NCBI RefSeq assembly: GCF_028771845.1
Contig: NZ_CP118270.1
Location: forward strand, 5,270,001 to 5,334,000
Length of the DNA: 64,000 bases
Origin: Paenibacillus marchantiae
GTDB lineage: Bacteria; Bacillota; Bacilli; Paenibacillales; Paenibacillaceae
Reading direction: 5' to 3'
Shown here: piece after piece, positions 27,734 to 36,462 of the stretch
Numbering within the stretch: the stretch's first letter is position 1
Layout: every line of letters starts with the position of its first letter
The notes under the pieces: generated by a model
Database searches by the model: none
What the model saw: only the letters and a program-made list of their open reading frames with translations
Told to the model about the DNA's origin: nothing
Made by a program: the position numbers and the translations under genes

Positions 27734-28464
27734 TGCTCCTGAAACTCCTTTGACAGCTTGTAGCCGAGCCCGCGTACGGTCAGCAGCAGCTTTGGATTTC
27801 CTGGATCGATCTCGATCTTCTCTCGTATGCGCCGAATATGTACCATTACCGTCGAGTCATCTCCCTGTCCGTTGATCCCCCACACCTGATCGTAGAGCTG
27901 TGTTTTGGAAAATACGACTCCCGGAAACTTGCAGAAATGCAGTAGCAGATGGAAAACCTGTGCAGGACAAGGGACAGGCTGTCCCTCCACGCTTAACTCG
28001 CCCTCCGCCTCATTCACGGTGAAGCGTCCGAATCGGTAAACCCCTGGTTCAGGGCGTTTCACCTGACTCACAGTTGGAGCTTCAGGCTCCAAACGGCGTA
28101 TGCGCGCCTGAATTCTTGCAGCTACCTCCAAAGGATTGAAGGGTTTGGTAATATAATCGTCCCCGCCCATGGCGAATCCTCTCAGCACATCGAGATCGGA
28201 TGCCTTAGCCGTCAGAAACAAAATATGCGGATTTCCGTATTCACGGAGCTTGGAACAAAGCTCCAGACCACTCCCGTCCGGGAGCGTGATATCGAGCAGG
28301 ACAATATCCGGGGCAACGCGCTGTACCAGATCGAGAGCTTCCGCACAGGTGGAAGCATCGTACAGCTGATGAAACCCAGCCCTGCGAAGCACCATTTGCA
28401 GCATGGTGACAATCGAGGGTTCGTCGTCGACAATTGCAATTTTAATATCCGTTTGATTGGTCAT
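27730..28464 (-). CDS. OmpR/PhoB-family response regulator
   Basis: This response regulator of about 244 residues has a receiver domain (acidic pair in IAIVDDEPS, phospho-acceptor Asp in DIVLLDITLPDGSG, Lys in ITKPFNPLE) and a C-terminal winged helix (PAQVFHLLLHFCKFPGVVFS, then STVMVHIRRIREKI). The start at 28464 is preferred to 28482 because GGGTG precedes it; neither site is strong. It is first in the operon with the kinase. A 14-bp inverted repeat and CGTTTA copies lie just upstream and could be its own binding sites. Confidence 0.92.
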   Translation of the reverse strand: MTNQTDIKIAIVDDEPSIVTMLQMVLRRAGFHQLYDASTCAEALDLVQRVAPDIVLLDITLPDGSGLELCSKLREYGNPHILFLTAKASDLDVLRGFAMGGDDYITKPFNPLEVAARIQARIRRLEPEAPTVSQVKRPEPGVYRFGRFTVNEAEGELSVEGQPVPCPAQVFHLLLHFCKFPGVVFSKTQLYDQVWGINGQGDDSTVMVHIRRIREKIEIDPGNPKLLLTVRGLGYKLSKEFQEQ

Positions 28465-28500
28465 CGTTTTCACCCATTTCATAGTAGCATACTCACATTA

Positions 28501-28561
28501 ACAGAACCTAAACGGCTTGGGCAAACTTAAACGATTGTTCAGCAACTCGTTTAGGCTCTGT
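28501..28561. repeat. 14-bp inverted repeat with extra CGTTTA copy in divergent promoter region
   Basis: ACAGAACCTAAACG (28501-28514) and CGTTTAGGCTCTGT (28548-28561) are complementary with one mismatch, 33 bp apart. A third TTAAACG copy lies between them (28528-28534). The block separates the response regulator from the divergent YbjQ gene, so it may be the regulator's binding region. Confidence 0.5.
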
Positions 28562-28636
28562 TTCAGTAACGCTGTTAGCATAGGAAATGAAAAATCTGAT
28601 TCGCGACAAATCTATTTTATTTTAGGAGGAAAACAT

Positions 28637-28948
28637 TTGATTATTACAACAACAGCAGTAATTGAAGGTTCCCCGGTTAGACAGTATATCGGCGTTGTAA
28701 CCGGTGAGGTCATCATCGCTGCCAATGTCGGGAGAGACTTTCTCGCTTCATTTAGAGATCTTGTAGGCGGTCGTTCTCGTACCTATGAGAACAAGCTAAG
28801 AGAAGCAAGAGATGCTGCCTTTGAAGAAATGACCGAGCAAGCCGCACAGATGGGAGCCAATGCCGTAATCGGTGTGGATCTGAACTACGAAGTTGTTCGT
28901 CAAGGTATGCTCGTGGTCGCAGTCAGCGGAACGGCAGTTATTATCTAA
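28637..28948 (+). CDS. YbjQ/UPF0145 family protein
   Basis: This is a small cytoplasmic protein of 103 residues with the full family pattern (GVVTGEVIIAANVGRDFLAS, then ENKLREARDAAFEEM and GANAVIGVDLNYEVV). Such proteins form pentamers and are annotated as putative heavy-metal-binding proteins, but a function is not established. Translation starts at TTG with AGGAGG 6 nt upstream. It diverges from the two-component operon. Confidence 0.9.
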   Translation: MIITTTAVIEGSPVRQYIGVVTGEVIIAANVGRDFLASFRDLVGGRSRTYENKLREARDAAFEEMTEQAAQMGANAVIGVDLNYEVVRQGMLVVAVSGTAVII

Positions 28949-29018
28949 ACTTCAACGGCATTATCGCGCTGTCCCAAAATAATCCTCACGCTTTATCAAT
29001 TCACAATAAGGAGCTTAC

Positions 29019-29222
29019 ATGCAAATGAAAAAAATCACGGCTTCAATTCTGTCCTTATGTTTACTTACCTCAGGGCTTCCCTCCGTTCATGCAGCAGAAA
29101 AAGTGATATCCGTATCATTAAATGGCGAGTCAACCCAGTTCAGTCAATCCTCAGCGATCGTAGACAAAGGGGTAACTCTCGTCCCCTCAATCATTTTTCA
29201 CAACGTTAATTATATCTCTTAG
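29019..29222 (+). pseudogene. Truncated secreted protein, remnant of a copper-amine-oxidase-N (stalk) domain protein
   Basis: The 67-residue frame has a clear signal peptide (MKKITASILSLCLLTSGLPS, then VHAA) followed by VISVSLNGESTQFSQSSAIV and DKGVTLVP, the opening of the stalk domain common in Paenibacillus secreted proteins. It stops where a normal protein would continue through 100 or more residues. AAGGAG precedes the ATG. It is probably a broken gene, but a short secreted peptide is possible. Confidence 0.55.
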
Positions 29223-29333
29223 TCTTGTTATGAAACGGGATTTCATTTTTTTGTTACAGCTACTCGCAGTTTGTGATATGGTCAGTGAGGTGCGATCAGC
29301 CCGTACACATTTACATATCATGCGAGGAGAAGA

Positions 29334-30305
29334 TTGAAAGTGAATGAAATAAAAGCATTGGAGAACCCGAACAAGTTTAGTGATCCTTTATTTGTGACAC
29401 TAGTTGCAAGTTTATGTTGCTTGTTATGGGGGAGTGCCTACCCGTTTATTAAGCTTGGATATAGTGCTTTTGACATCCTGGCAGAAGATATTCCATCCAA
29501 ATTTGTATTTGCAGGTTATCGATTTATTTTAGCAGGATTACTGCTCCTATTCCTGTTTCGTGTCATTAGTAAACGGAAATTTGAACTGTCTGGACGACAA
29601 TTTTCAAGCTTAATATTGCTTGGCATGTTCCAAACGGGTCTGCAGTATATGTTTTTTTATGTGGGTGTAGCCAATACGACAGGTGTCAAAGGTTCGATTA
29701 TGAATGCGACAACGACCTTTTTCAGTGTTGTTCTAGCTCATTTTTTATATAAAAATGATAAACTGAGCAAAAATAAAATAGTCGGCTGTTTGCTAGGATT
29801 TATTGGCGTAATTATTGTGAATTTCCACTCCAATCTGCTGGAATTCTCCTTCTCTCTCACAGGTGAAGGTTTCGTTATTATGGCGGCTCTTATTTTTTCC
29901 ATTACGGCCATCTACGCAAAGCACTTGACAGGCTCCATCGACGTCCTCGTTATTACTGGAGTTAGCTTGTTTGTCGGCGGACTGGCACTCACCATACTGG
30001 GACTCCTGCTTGGCGGCCGGGTTACACATTTTACACTCGAATCAACGGGTATCTTGATTTATTTAGTTTTACTTTCATCAGCTGCATTCTGCTTATGGAA
30101 TCTACTTCTGAAATACAACAAAGTGGGGAAAGTATCTGTGTATAACTTCCTTATCCCTGTCTTTGGTGCATTGCTATCGGCGTTGTTTTTGGGAGAAACG
30201 ATTTTGGAATTCAAAAACCTAATTGCATTGCTCTTTGTATCCATCGGTATTTATATGGTTAATCGCGTAACCTCTCGAAAGTTCTCAAATACCCTGGAAC
30301 CTTAG
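29334..30305 (+). CDS. EamA/DMT-family transporter
   Basis: This 10-helix membrane transporter of 323 residues belongs to the drug/metabolite family, with two EamA repeats (LCCLLWGSAYPFIKLGY near 25 and a second repeat from about 175). Export of a metabolite or amino acid is typical, but the substrate is not readable. GAGGAG precedes both TTG (29334, 4 nt) and GTG (29340, 10 nt), so the exact start is uncertain. A terminator follows the gene. Confidence 0.9.
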   Translation: MKVNEIKALENPNKFSDPLFVTLVASLCCLLWGSAYPFIKLGYSAFDILAEDIPSKFVFAGYRFILAGLLLLFLFRVISKRKFELSGRQFSSLILLGMFQTGLQYMFFYVGVANTTGVKGSIMNATTTFFSVVLAHFLYKNDKLSKNKIVGCLLGFIGVIIVNFHSNLLEFSFSLTGEGFVIMAALIFSITAIYAKHLTGSIDVLVITGVSLFVGGLALTILGLLLGGRVTHFTLESTGILIYLVLLSSAAFCLWNLLLKYNKVGKVSVYNFLIPVFGALLSALFLGETILEFKNLIALLFVSIGIYMVNRVTSRKFSNTLEP

Positions 30306-30331
30306 TTCAAAAAGAAAAGGAAAAAATAATA

Positions 30332-30366
30332 ACAGGGGCGCGACATTGCTCGCGTCCCTGTTTGTT
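30332..30366 (+). terminator. Terminator of the DMT transporter gene
   Basis: ACAGGGGCGCGA and TCGCGTCCCTGT pair with one mismatch around CATTGC, followed by TTGTTT, 27 nt after the stop codon. Confidence 0.75.
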
Positions 30367-30436
30367 TCCAATTGTACGAATACTCAACATCAAGTCGTTG
30401 AATTAAGCAAATGCCTCGTCAGATTCCACTCCCGCA

Positions 30437-31570
30437 TTACAAACAGGAGTAAACGACATTACGCAAGCGGCGATGAACATAAGGCTCCTGATTGTTCAGC
30501 AGATGCTGCGCATACATGACCGTGAGTTCAGAATCTGGATCAATGATGGCCATGCAGCCGGCAGCACCACTCCATCCAAATTCACCAAGTGGGCTTAACG
30601 AACCGCTGCCCGCTTTGGAGATATGCGTGCGCACACCCAGTCCATAACTATACCCTCCCATATGATCCCAGGAGTAATCATCACGGGTCAGATCGTTCAG
30701 ATGGTCTGTGCGCATCAGCTCAATTGAAGCATGTGACAGAATGCGCACGCCTTGCGGACTGGTCCCGCGTCCAGTCAGAGCGTTCAGGAACAGTGCATAA
30801 TCGCTAACGGTGGACAACAACCCGGCACCGCCGCTCTCCAAATCCGTGCCTACCCGGAATCCGTTTCCGTCCATGCGTACGGCTTTTTCAAGCTCATCAT
30901 TGTAAGCATACTGGGGAATCAGACGGGTCTGCTGTTCATCGTTCAGATCGAATGCCGTATCGTTCATACCTAGCGGTCCGGTAATTTCCTCTTGCAGATA
31001 CGTACCAAAGCGTCTGCCACTCACAACCTCCACCAAGGCTCCGAGCACATCGTGACACATGCTATAGTTCCAATGCGTACCTGGCTCAAACAGAAGTGGT
31101 TCCTTGGCGAGCGCTTTCGCAAATTCTCTTGTCGGTAATGTTCCGTTCGTGTTCTTCACAGCTTCCTGAATGCTTGGCGAGCCAACATCATAGGAGAACC
31201 CGGCAGTCATCGTAAACAAGTCACGTACTGTAATCGCCTTTGTCGCTTTTTCCAATCTGACCTCGCCGCTCGATAATGTTTTCTTCACCGTCATCTCGGC
31301 ATATTCCGGCAGATAGTCAGATAACGGATCGCTCAGCAGCAATTGCCCTCTCTCTACAAGTTGAAGCGCTGCCACACAGGTCATAATTTTCGTCATGGAG
31401 TAGAGATTGAAGATCGCCCCATCGCCGATGGGCGTTTGCTCCTCCAGATTAGCGTAACCATTCCGGTAACGGAAAACGGTATCATTTTGATGCATCACAA
31501 GGACCTCTGCCCACGGAATTCTCCATGATGTGATGCGATCAATAAATGAAGCAAGCGGTTTAAAGTCCAT
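30437..31570 (-). CDS. Serine hydrolase, beta-lactamase class C / esterase family
   Basis: This 377-residue protein has the active-site SxxK motif in NLYSMTKIMT (near residue 60) and a Tyr motif in HWNYSMCHD. The C-terminal region has GYSYGLGVRTH and GEFGWSGAAG, typical of family VIII esterases and penicillin-binding-like serine hydrolases (EstB type). No signal peptide is seen, so it acts in the cytoplasm; that favours an esterase over a true beta-lactamase. It is a single-gene unit. Confidence 0.9.
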   Translation of the reverse strand: MDFKPLASFIDRITSWRIPWAEVLVMHQNDTVFRYRNGYANLEEQTPIGDGAIFNLYSMTKIMTCVAALQLVERGQLLLSDPLSDYLPEYAEMTVKKTLSSGEVRLEKATKAITVRDLFTMTAGFSYDVGSPSIQEAVKNTNGTLPTREFAKALAKEPLLFEPGTHWNYSMCHDVLGALVEVVSGRRFGTYLQEEITGPLGMNDTAFDLNDEQQTRLIPQYAYNDELEKAVRMDGNGFRVGTDLESGGAGLLSTVSDYALFLNALTGRGTSPQGVRILSHASIELMRTDHLNDLTRDDYSWDHMGGYSYGLGVRTHISKAGSGSLSPLGEFGWSGAAGCMAIIDPDSELTVMYAQHLLNNQEPYVHRRLRNVVYSCL

Positions 31571-31736
31571 ATTTCCCCGTCCTTCTATGTAGAATCGTTA
31601 TCAATACACATAGTGGATCTGTGTTCATGCACATGGCCCACATAGTATTAATATACGACCATTCACATGCATTGACCATATCTAATAATAAGCAACGTTT
31701 AAACAATCTGTACATTTTTTAGGATCGGTACGATTA

Positions 31737-32252
31737 CTAGAGTGTCTTGACCATGATAAAATCGATTTGTTCCTCGTCCCCCATGTAAAAAGAGTGAGAG
31801 CCAGTCTGGACAAACCCCATCTTCTTGTAAAAAGCAATGGCATTGTCATTCTTTTCCCATACGCCAAGCCAGACTTCCTTCTTTTTGTGCTCCAATGCGG
31901 TCTCCATCGCTTTATTTAGCAGATATTTACCCAGTCCATGCTTTTGGAATTTTTTCCTGATATAAATTCTCTCAATTTCTAGTGAAGCATCACTCATTTG
32001 TTCGGATTGGGCGCCATCACGATTCACCTTTAGATATCCGGCAAGTTCCTCATTGTAGTAGACGAAAAAGATGTCTGAGCAGCTATTGGACAGTTCATCT
32101 TCCAACTGTTTAGCGTTAAATGCTCTTTCCAGATAAGCTCTCATATTGTCAGGGGAATTCTGATCTTTGAATGTATCGTTGAATGTTTCTATACTTATTT
32201 CTTGTAGTTTTAGTAAATCCTCGGGACTGCATGCTCTAATTTCCACTGTCAT
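31737..32252 (-). CDS. paiA: Polyamine N-acetyltransferase PaiA-like
   Basis: This GNAT-family enzyme of 171 residues closely follows Bacillus subtilis PaiA, which acetylates spermidine and spermine. Recognised stretches include SIETFNDTFKDQNSPDNM, LEIERIYIRKKFQKHGLGKY (acetyl-CoA loop) and WEKNDNAIAFYKKMGFVQTG. The usual partner paiB is absent. It fits with the polyamine synthesis genes at 48.3-50.7 kb. AAGGAG lies about 12 nt before the ATG. Confidence 0.85.
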   Translation of the reverse strand: MTVEIRACSPEDLLKLQEISIETFNDTFKDQNSPDNMRAYLERAFNAKQLEDELSNSCSDIFFVYYNEELAGYLKVNRDGAQSEQMSDASLEIERIYIRKKFQKHGLGKYLLNKAMETALEHKKKEVWLGVWEKNDNAIAFYKKMGFVQTGSHSFYMGDEEQIDFIMVKTL

Positions 32253-32309
32253 TCTGATGTATCTCTCCTTCTATGAATCAATTACTTATTTGAAAACACT
32301 TCAGTTTTT

Positions 32310-32371
32310 TTGTTGCAAATACAACATTCATTATGTTCTTAATCTACTCTAATTTTGTAGAGTTTGCAACA
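32310..32371. repeat. Inverted repeat TGTTGCAAA / TTTGCAACA
   Basis: TGTTGCAAA (32310-32318) and TTTGCAACA (32363-32371) enclose CTCTA/TAGAG and lie just upstream of paiA on the minus strand. They may be an operator of the paiA promoter. The 404-bp gap (32253-32656) is AT-rich and otherwise contains the promoter of the plus-strand operon. Confidence 0.4.
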
Positions 32372-32505
32372 TAAATTAAGTGAGACGAAACAGGTTGAAA
32401 TACAAGGCAACTCCCAAAAGCGTTTTTTTGTTCATACTATCTTGACGTTTATTTACAATCCACACCTCTATGTTTATTAATGAACAAATTTAATGAATCT
32501 AACAA

Positions 32506-32533
32506 TTGATTATACGATTCTCTCTTATATAAT
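32506..32533 (+). promoter_or_regulatory. Promoter of the RibD-like/CMD/cupin/SDR operon
   Basis: TTGATT (32506-32511) and a consensus TATAAT (32528-32533) are 16 bp apart, about 120 nt before the first gene of the operon. Confidence 0.5.
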
Positions 32534-32656
32534 AATAGATAGATGTTCATTATTGTATTAATGTAAATTTTAATCACACGTCAAAGTAATACTACAGTAA
32601 TGAATAATATTCACTTTTCCCCCTGCAATCCATTCATGTCGAAAGGAGATGCTACG

Positions 32657-33388
32657 ATGGACAGACCCTATACGATTTGTCATATGCTTAGTTCAATAGA
32701 TGGCAAAATTATCGGCGATTTTCTGGAAGATGATCGGTCAACCTACTTCATTAAAGAGTATGAACGTATCCATGACCGCTACGAGTGTAATGCTTGGATG
32801 TGCGGACGAGTCACGATGCAAGAACATTTTGCACATGAATATATTCCTCCACCCAATCAAGAGAAGCAGTCCCCGATTCCTCGAACGGATTATGTTGCGC
32901 AACAAGACATTGGAACTTATGCCATCGCCGTAGATCCACACGGCAAATTGGCTTGGACCCATAACTATATATCCGACGAGAATGGCAACAGAACAAAGGA
33001 TCACATTATTGAGGTGCTGACTGAACAAGTGCCCGATGCTTATCTCGCATATCTACAGGAATTGGGCATCTCTTATATCTTTGGTGGAACGAAAGAGCTT
33101 AATGTTGTGACGGTTGTAAAAAAACTGAAAGCATTGTTCTCCATCGATCGATTATTGCTTGAAGGCGGCGGTGTCTTAAATGGTTCTTTCCTGAATGAAG
33201 GTTTGATCGATGAGTTAAGTCTCGTATTCGTTCCTTTTGCAGAGGCAAGCTCTCCGGCTTTGACCATCTTTGAGAAGGGTTCAAGTTCCAAAGAAACCTT
33301 CCCCGTTCATTTTGAATTGATAAGAGTCGAACAAATGGAACATAACGGATTGTGGATGACTTATCGAGTAGAAGGAAATTCTAAATAA
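32657..33388 (+). CDS. RibD C-terminal / dihydrofolate-reductase-like reductase
   Basis: This 243-residue protein has the RibD C-terminal fold, related to bacterial dihydrofolate reductase (YTICHMLSSIDGKIIGDFL, then WMCGRVTMQEHF and LLLEGGGVLNGSFL). It probably uses NADPH; the substrate is unknown. The start at 32657 has AAGGAG 8 nt upstream; the earlier ATG at 32600 has none. It is first in an operon with a carboxymuconolactone-decarboxylase-like protein, a cupin and an SDR. Confidence 0.88.
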   Translation: MDRPYTICHMLSSIDGKIIGDFLEDDRSTYFIKEYERIHDRYECNAWMCGRVTMQEHFAHEYIPPPNQEKQSPIPRTDYVAQQDIGTYAIAVDPHGKLAWTHNYISDENGNRTKDHIIEVLTEQVPDAYLAYLQELGISYIFGGTKELNVVTVVKKLKALFSIDRLLLEGGGVLNGSFLNEGLIDELSLVFVPFAEASSPALTIFEKGSSSKETFPVHFELIRVEQMEHNGLWMTYRVEGNSK

Positions 33389-33424
33389 CTCTCAACCGAA
33401 TTACGAATGGAGGATCACATAGCT

Positions 33425-33742
33425 ATGGAAAAAAAACAAACTGCTGGAAGAGATATATTAGGTGAGTTTGCCCCGAAATTTGCAGAGTTGAATGATGATA
33501 TTCTGTTTGGCCAGGTATGGTCAAGAGTAGAAGAATTATCTAGTCGTGATCGCAGTATGATTACCGTCTCTGCACTTATTGCCGGTGGAAATTTCGAACA
33601 ATTAACCCCACACCTTCACAAAGCAAAGGAAAATGGAGTAACTCGTAATGAAGTGTCTGAAATGATTACTCATCTTTCCTTCTATGTGGGCTGGCCGAAG
33701 GCATGGTCTGCGTTCAATATTGCAAAAGATATTTATAAATAA
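33425..33742 (+). CDS. Carboxymuconolactone decarboxylase family (AhpD-like) protein
   Basis: This is a small helical protein of 105 residues of the CMD family (LSSRDRSMITVSALIAGGNF, then NGVTRNEVSEMITHLSFYVG and GWPKAWSAFNIAKD). It lacks the CxxC pair of AhpD, so a peroxidase-type role is doubtful; a gamma-carboxymuconolactone-like or lyase role is possible. GGAGG lies about 11 nt upstream. The cupin gene follows closely. Confidence 0.85.
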   Translation: MEKKQTAGRDILGEFAPKFAELNDDILFGQVWSRVEELSSRDRSMITVSALIAGGNFEQLTPHLHKAKENGVTRNEVSEMITHLSFYVGWPKAWSAFNIAKDIYK

Positions 33743-33763
33743 AAAAGAAAGTAGGGAACCATT

Positions 33764-34159
33764 ATGACAAACGAACATTTGAGTAACAGCACCATCTTCC
33801 CACTCGGAAAGAAAGTAGAAGCCAATTTTATTGGAGATGCGTATCTGGAGATGGTCTTTACAGATGAAACTCCACTTAACACTAGCATTGGAAATGTCAC
33901 TTTCGCGCCAGGAGCACGCAATAATTGGCATTCGCATGCTGTAGGTCAAGTGTTACTTGTTACAGGTGGTGAAGGCTGGTACCAGGAAGAAGGTAAACCC
34001 GCACGATTGCTTAAAACCGGAGATGTTGTAAATATTCCTCCTAACGCGAAGCACTGGCATGGGGCAACAGCCGATAGTTGGTTTGTGCATTTGGCTATGA
34101 CACCTGGACAAACCGAATGGTTAGAACCTGTGAATGATGAGTGGTACAACGCGCTCTAA
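33764..34159 (+). CDS. Cupin-domain protein
   Basis: This 131-residue single-domain cupin has metal-binding motif 1 (PGARNNWHSHAVGQVLLVTG) and motif 2 (GDVVNIPPNAKHWHGA), with His and Glu/Gln ligands typical of the fold. It resembles proteins that go with CMD-family and SDR proteins in many Gram-positive genomes. The chemical role is unknown. Confidence 0.88.
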   Translation: MTNEHLSNSTIFPLGKKVEANFIGDAYLEMVFTDETPLNTSIGNVTFAPGARNNWHSHAVGQVLLVTGGEGWYQEEGKPARLLKTGDVVNIPPNAKHWHGATADSWFVHLAMTPGQTEWLEPVNDEWYNAL

Positions 34160-34197
34160 GGAAAGAATCTGATCCAAATGAAAGGAATGAACTGAAT

Positions 34198-34944
34198 ATG
34201 TCTAATATTGAGGGTAAAGTTATAATTCTTACGGGAGCATCCAGTGGAATTGGAGAAGCTACCGCGAAAGTTCTTGCTTCAAAAGGTGCCAAACTGGTAT
34301 TAGCAGCTCGTCGGGAAGAGCGTTTAGTACAATTACAAAAAGAAATTCAGAACAATGGCGGTCACGCTATTATCAAACCAACAGATGTGACTTCGCAAAC
34401 TCAAATGGAAGACTTGGCTAAGTATGCACTAAGCGAATTTGGTAAAATCGATGTTCTAATCAACAATGCAGGAATCATGCCTCAAGCCTTTCTTTTCAAG
34501 AAAAAAATTGATGAATGGGACAACATGATCGATGTAAACATTAAAGGTGTCCTCTATGCTATTGCAGCGGTTCTTCCGTCCATGAGAGAACAGAAATCAG
34601 GTCATATTTTGAACCTTTCCTCTGTTGCTGGACATAACATATATCCGGGTGGAACTGTATACTGTGGAACAAAGCATGCCGTTACAGCAATCTCCGAAGG
34701 GTTGCGTCAGGAAGAAGCCATGAGCGGCACCAATATCAGAGTCACCAATATTTCTCCAGGCGCTGTCACCAGCGAGTTAGTGGAAACGACAAGTGATCCT
34801 GAGTCCAAAGCAGGTTTAGATGAGTTCTACAAATCCGCTATTGATGCCGATAACATCGCACGTGCAATCGCATTTGCAATTGAGCAACCATCGGATGTCG
34901 CAATTAACGAAATGATCATTCGCCCAACGGTTCAAGTCGGTTAA
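34198..34944 (+). CDS. Short-chain dehydrogenase/reductase
   Basis: This SDR of 248 residues has the cofactor motif TGASSGIGEATAK at about 13-25, NNAG (LINNAGIMPQAF), and the catalytic Tyr-x3-Lys in VYCGTKHAVTAI. The start at 34198 has AAAGGA about 11 nt upstream. It is the last gene of the four-gene operon. Similar operons in Bacillaceae are linked to electrophile or oxidant defence, which is an inference here. Confidence 0.92.
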   Translation: MSNIEGKVIILTGASSGIGEATAKVLASKGAKLVLAARREERLVQLQKEIQNNGGHAIIKPTDVTSQTQMEDLAKYALSEFGKIDVLINNAGIMPQAFLFKKKIDEWDNMIDVNIKGVLYAIAAVLPSMREQKSGHILNLSSVAGHNIYPGGTVYCGTKHAVTAISEGLRQEEAMSGTNIRVTNISPGAVTSELVETTSDPESKAGLDEFYKSAIDADNIARAIAFAIEQPSDVAINEMIIRPTVQVG

Positions 34945-34960
34945 TGGTATTGATTTACTC

Positions 34961-35011
34961 AAAAAAGGAACGAATGCAAGCTTCTTATCGAGGCTGCTTC
35001 GTTCCTTTTTT
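34961..35011. terminator. Bidirectional terminator after the SDR operon
   Basis: AAAAAAGGAACGAA and TTCGTTCCTTTTTT are fully complementary, with an additional inner stem (GCAAGC/GGCTGC). It serves the plus-strand operon and the minus-strand methyltransferase locus. Confidence 0.85.
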
Positions 35012-35022
35012 ATAGTATACAC

Positions 35023-35761
35023 TTACAATTTTCGAGCTGTCACCATAGGCTGGTAATAACCTGTGTCCGCAGGGAAATGCCACTCTACATCCATAAAACC
35101 AGTCGCCCTTAATACGTTGTTCATCTCTTCTCGCAACAATGCTCTGTACGGTGTGCTATTATGTTTTGTTTTCCATTCACCATTCATTTCTTGCACAATA
35201 AATTGGTTTGTCGTATACGTTTTCCCATCTTCGGCCCAGTCCCATACCTGAAAAACAACCCTCTTCCCCTTATCTAAAACACGCGGCTGCGTGGTTGATG
35301 GTCTCTCTTTTACCAATGCATCATAGTCTCTTATAGTAGCAATGAACAAGCCATTCCGATTAAGCTTTGTATATATATTTTGAAAGGCCTTATGTAAATC
35401 TCCGTCTGTAAGTGATGTGGAATAGCATTGTCTGCGGATAGAACGATATCAAAAACTCCCGTTAGATCTGTATCCAACGAGCGAAAGTCGGCTACCCCAA
35501 AGTTTATGTTAACTCCGCGAGATGCGGCTTCTTTCTCAGCTCTTTTTACGGAATCAGGACTTACGTCAGTCGCACTTACGTTATACCCGTATTTCGCCAG
35601 TCCGATTGCTTGTGTACCTATACCACATGAACAATCCAAAAGTGAAAGGGTCTGGGTAGTAGAATGAGTCAACTTGGATTGGATGACTTGGTCGAGAATT
35701 TGCGCTTGCTGTAAAATGGATTGATTCCAATCCCCCTCAAATGGTCATATTTCATGCTCAT
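35023..35761 (-). pseudogene. SAM-dependent methyltransferase, broken by two frameshifts
   Basis: A class I methyltransferase is readable in three frames. It starts MSMKYDH (ATG at 35761), resumes after a shift near 35740 as GDWNQSILQQAQIL, with SAM motif I LLDCSCGIGTQAIGLA and ATDVSPDSVKRAE, and then shifts again near 35410. After this it continues as TDGDLHKAFQNIY and GLFIATIRDYDALVKERPS through to the C-terminus. Each shift fits loss of one nucleotide. The protein would have been about 245 residues. Without the shifts all conserved motifs would be present, so the damage is recent or a sequencing error. Confidence 0.75.
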
Positions 35762-35891
35762 TACATTACCATACTTGGAACGATTCTGCCCGTTAGTTAA
35801 GATGCCTTTTTTTTGATTATATTCAGAAGTCCAAGCATACTAGTAACCTTTGAATATATTATCCTATCCCACTCATTAGGAGGTAGATTCA

Positions 35892-36314
35892 ATGACAACT
35901 TTTCTTGATGCAAGAACATCGCAAAACGCAAGTTTGGCTAACTCGATTGCTATTCCGATTCTGGTAATCAACGCGCCGCAATTGTTTGGACAAATTGGTC
36001 TTCAAACAGCAGGTGCAGGTACTAACCCTAGAGTTCAATTTAAAGGAACGGTTTCTGTACAATTACCATTAGCTCTTGTCGGAATAACGATCACCATTGT
36101 AAGAGGTACCTTGTCGACTGACCCTGTAATTTACTCAGCAACTTCAACATTTGATTTGAGTCTTTTGGCTCCTCAAATCATTACGTTCTCTGCGGATGAT
36201 TTCAATCCGCCAATTACCCCTCAATTGACATACACTGCATTCGTAAGCTCCAACTTGCTGGGTACGATCCGTGTAGGTCCTGAGAACTTTGATGGATTCG
36301 TCGTTTCAGACTAA
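35892..36314 (+). CDS. Small beta-rich protein of unknown function
   Basis: The 140-residue protein is not recognised with certainty. It has no signal peptide and reads as a series of alternating beta strands rich in Thr, Val and Ile (VQFKGTVSVQLPLALVGITI, then TITIVRG, and IRVGPENFDGFVVSD at the end). An excellent AGGAGGT lies 7 nt before the ATG. Composition and size recall small spore-surface or exosporium proteins of Bacillales; that is only a suggestion. It is a single-gene unit with its own terminator. Confidence 0.6.
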   Translation: MTTFLDARTSQNASLANSIAIPILVINAPQLFGQIGLQTAGAGTNPRVQFKGTVSVQLPLALVGITITIVRGTLSTDPVIYSATSTFDLSLLAPQIITFSADDFNPPITPQLTYTAFVSSNLLGTIRVGPENFDGFVVSD

Positions 36315-36368
36315 TACGACAGCTCCTCTTTCTAATCCTTTCACTCAGTCTCCTTCATCATAAAAGAA

Positions 36369-36406
36369 GAAAATCCAATCGCAATGTTATGAGCGATTGG
36401 ATTTTC
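36369..36406. terminator. Bidirectional terminator
   Basis: AAAATCCAATCGC and GCGATTGGATTTT are perfectly complementary around a 10-base loop. It ends the beta-rich gene on the plus strand and, on the minus strand, the alcohol dehydrogenase gene. Confidence 0.85.
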
Positions 36407-36462
36407 TAATTTCTAGGTATAGATCAAATGGTAAATGTCTTTACCCACAACTTTAAAACAAT

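Noticed and set aside
30437..31570. Possible antibiotic-resistance beta-lactamase
   Set aside because: There is SxxK and Tyr but no signal peptide, and the sequence resembles the EstB-type esterase group, so resistance is not claimed.
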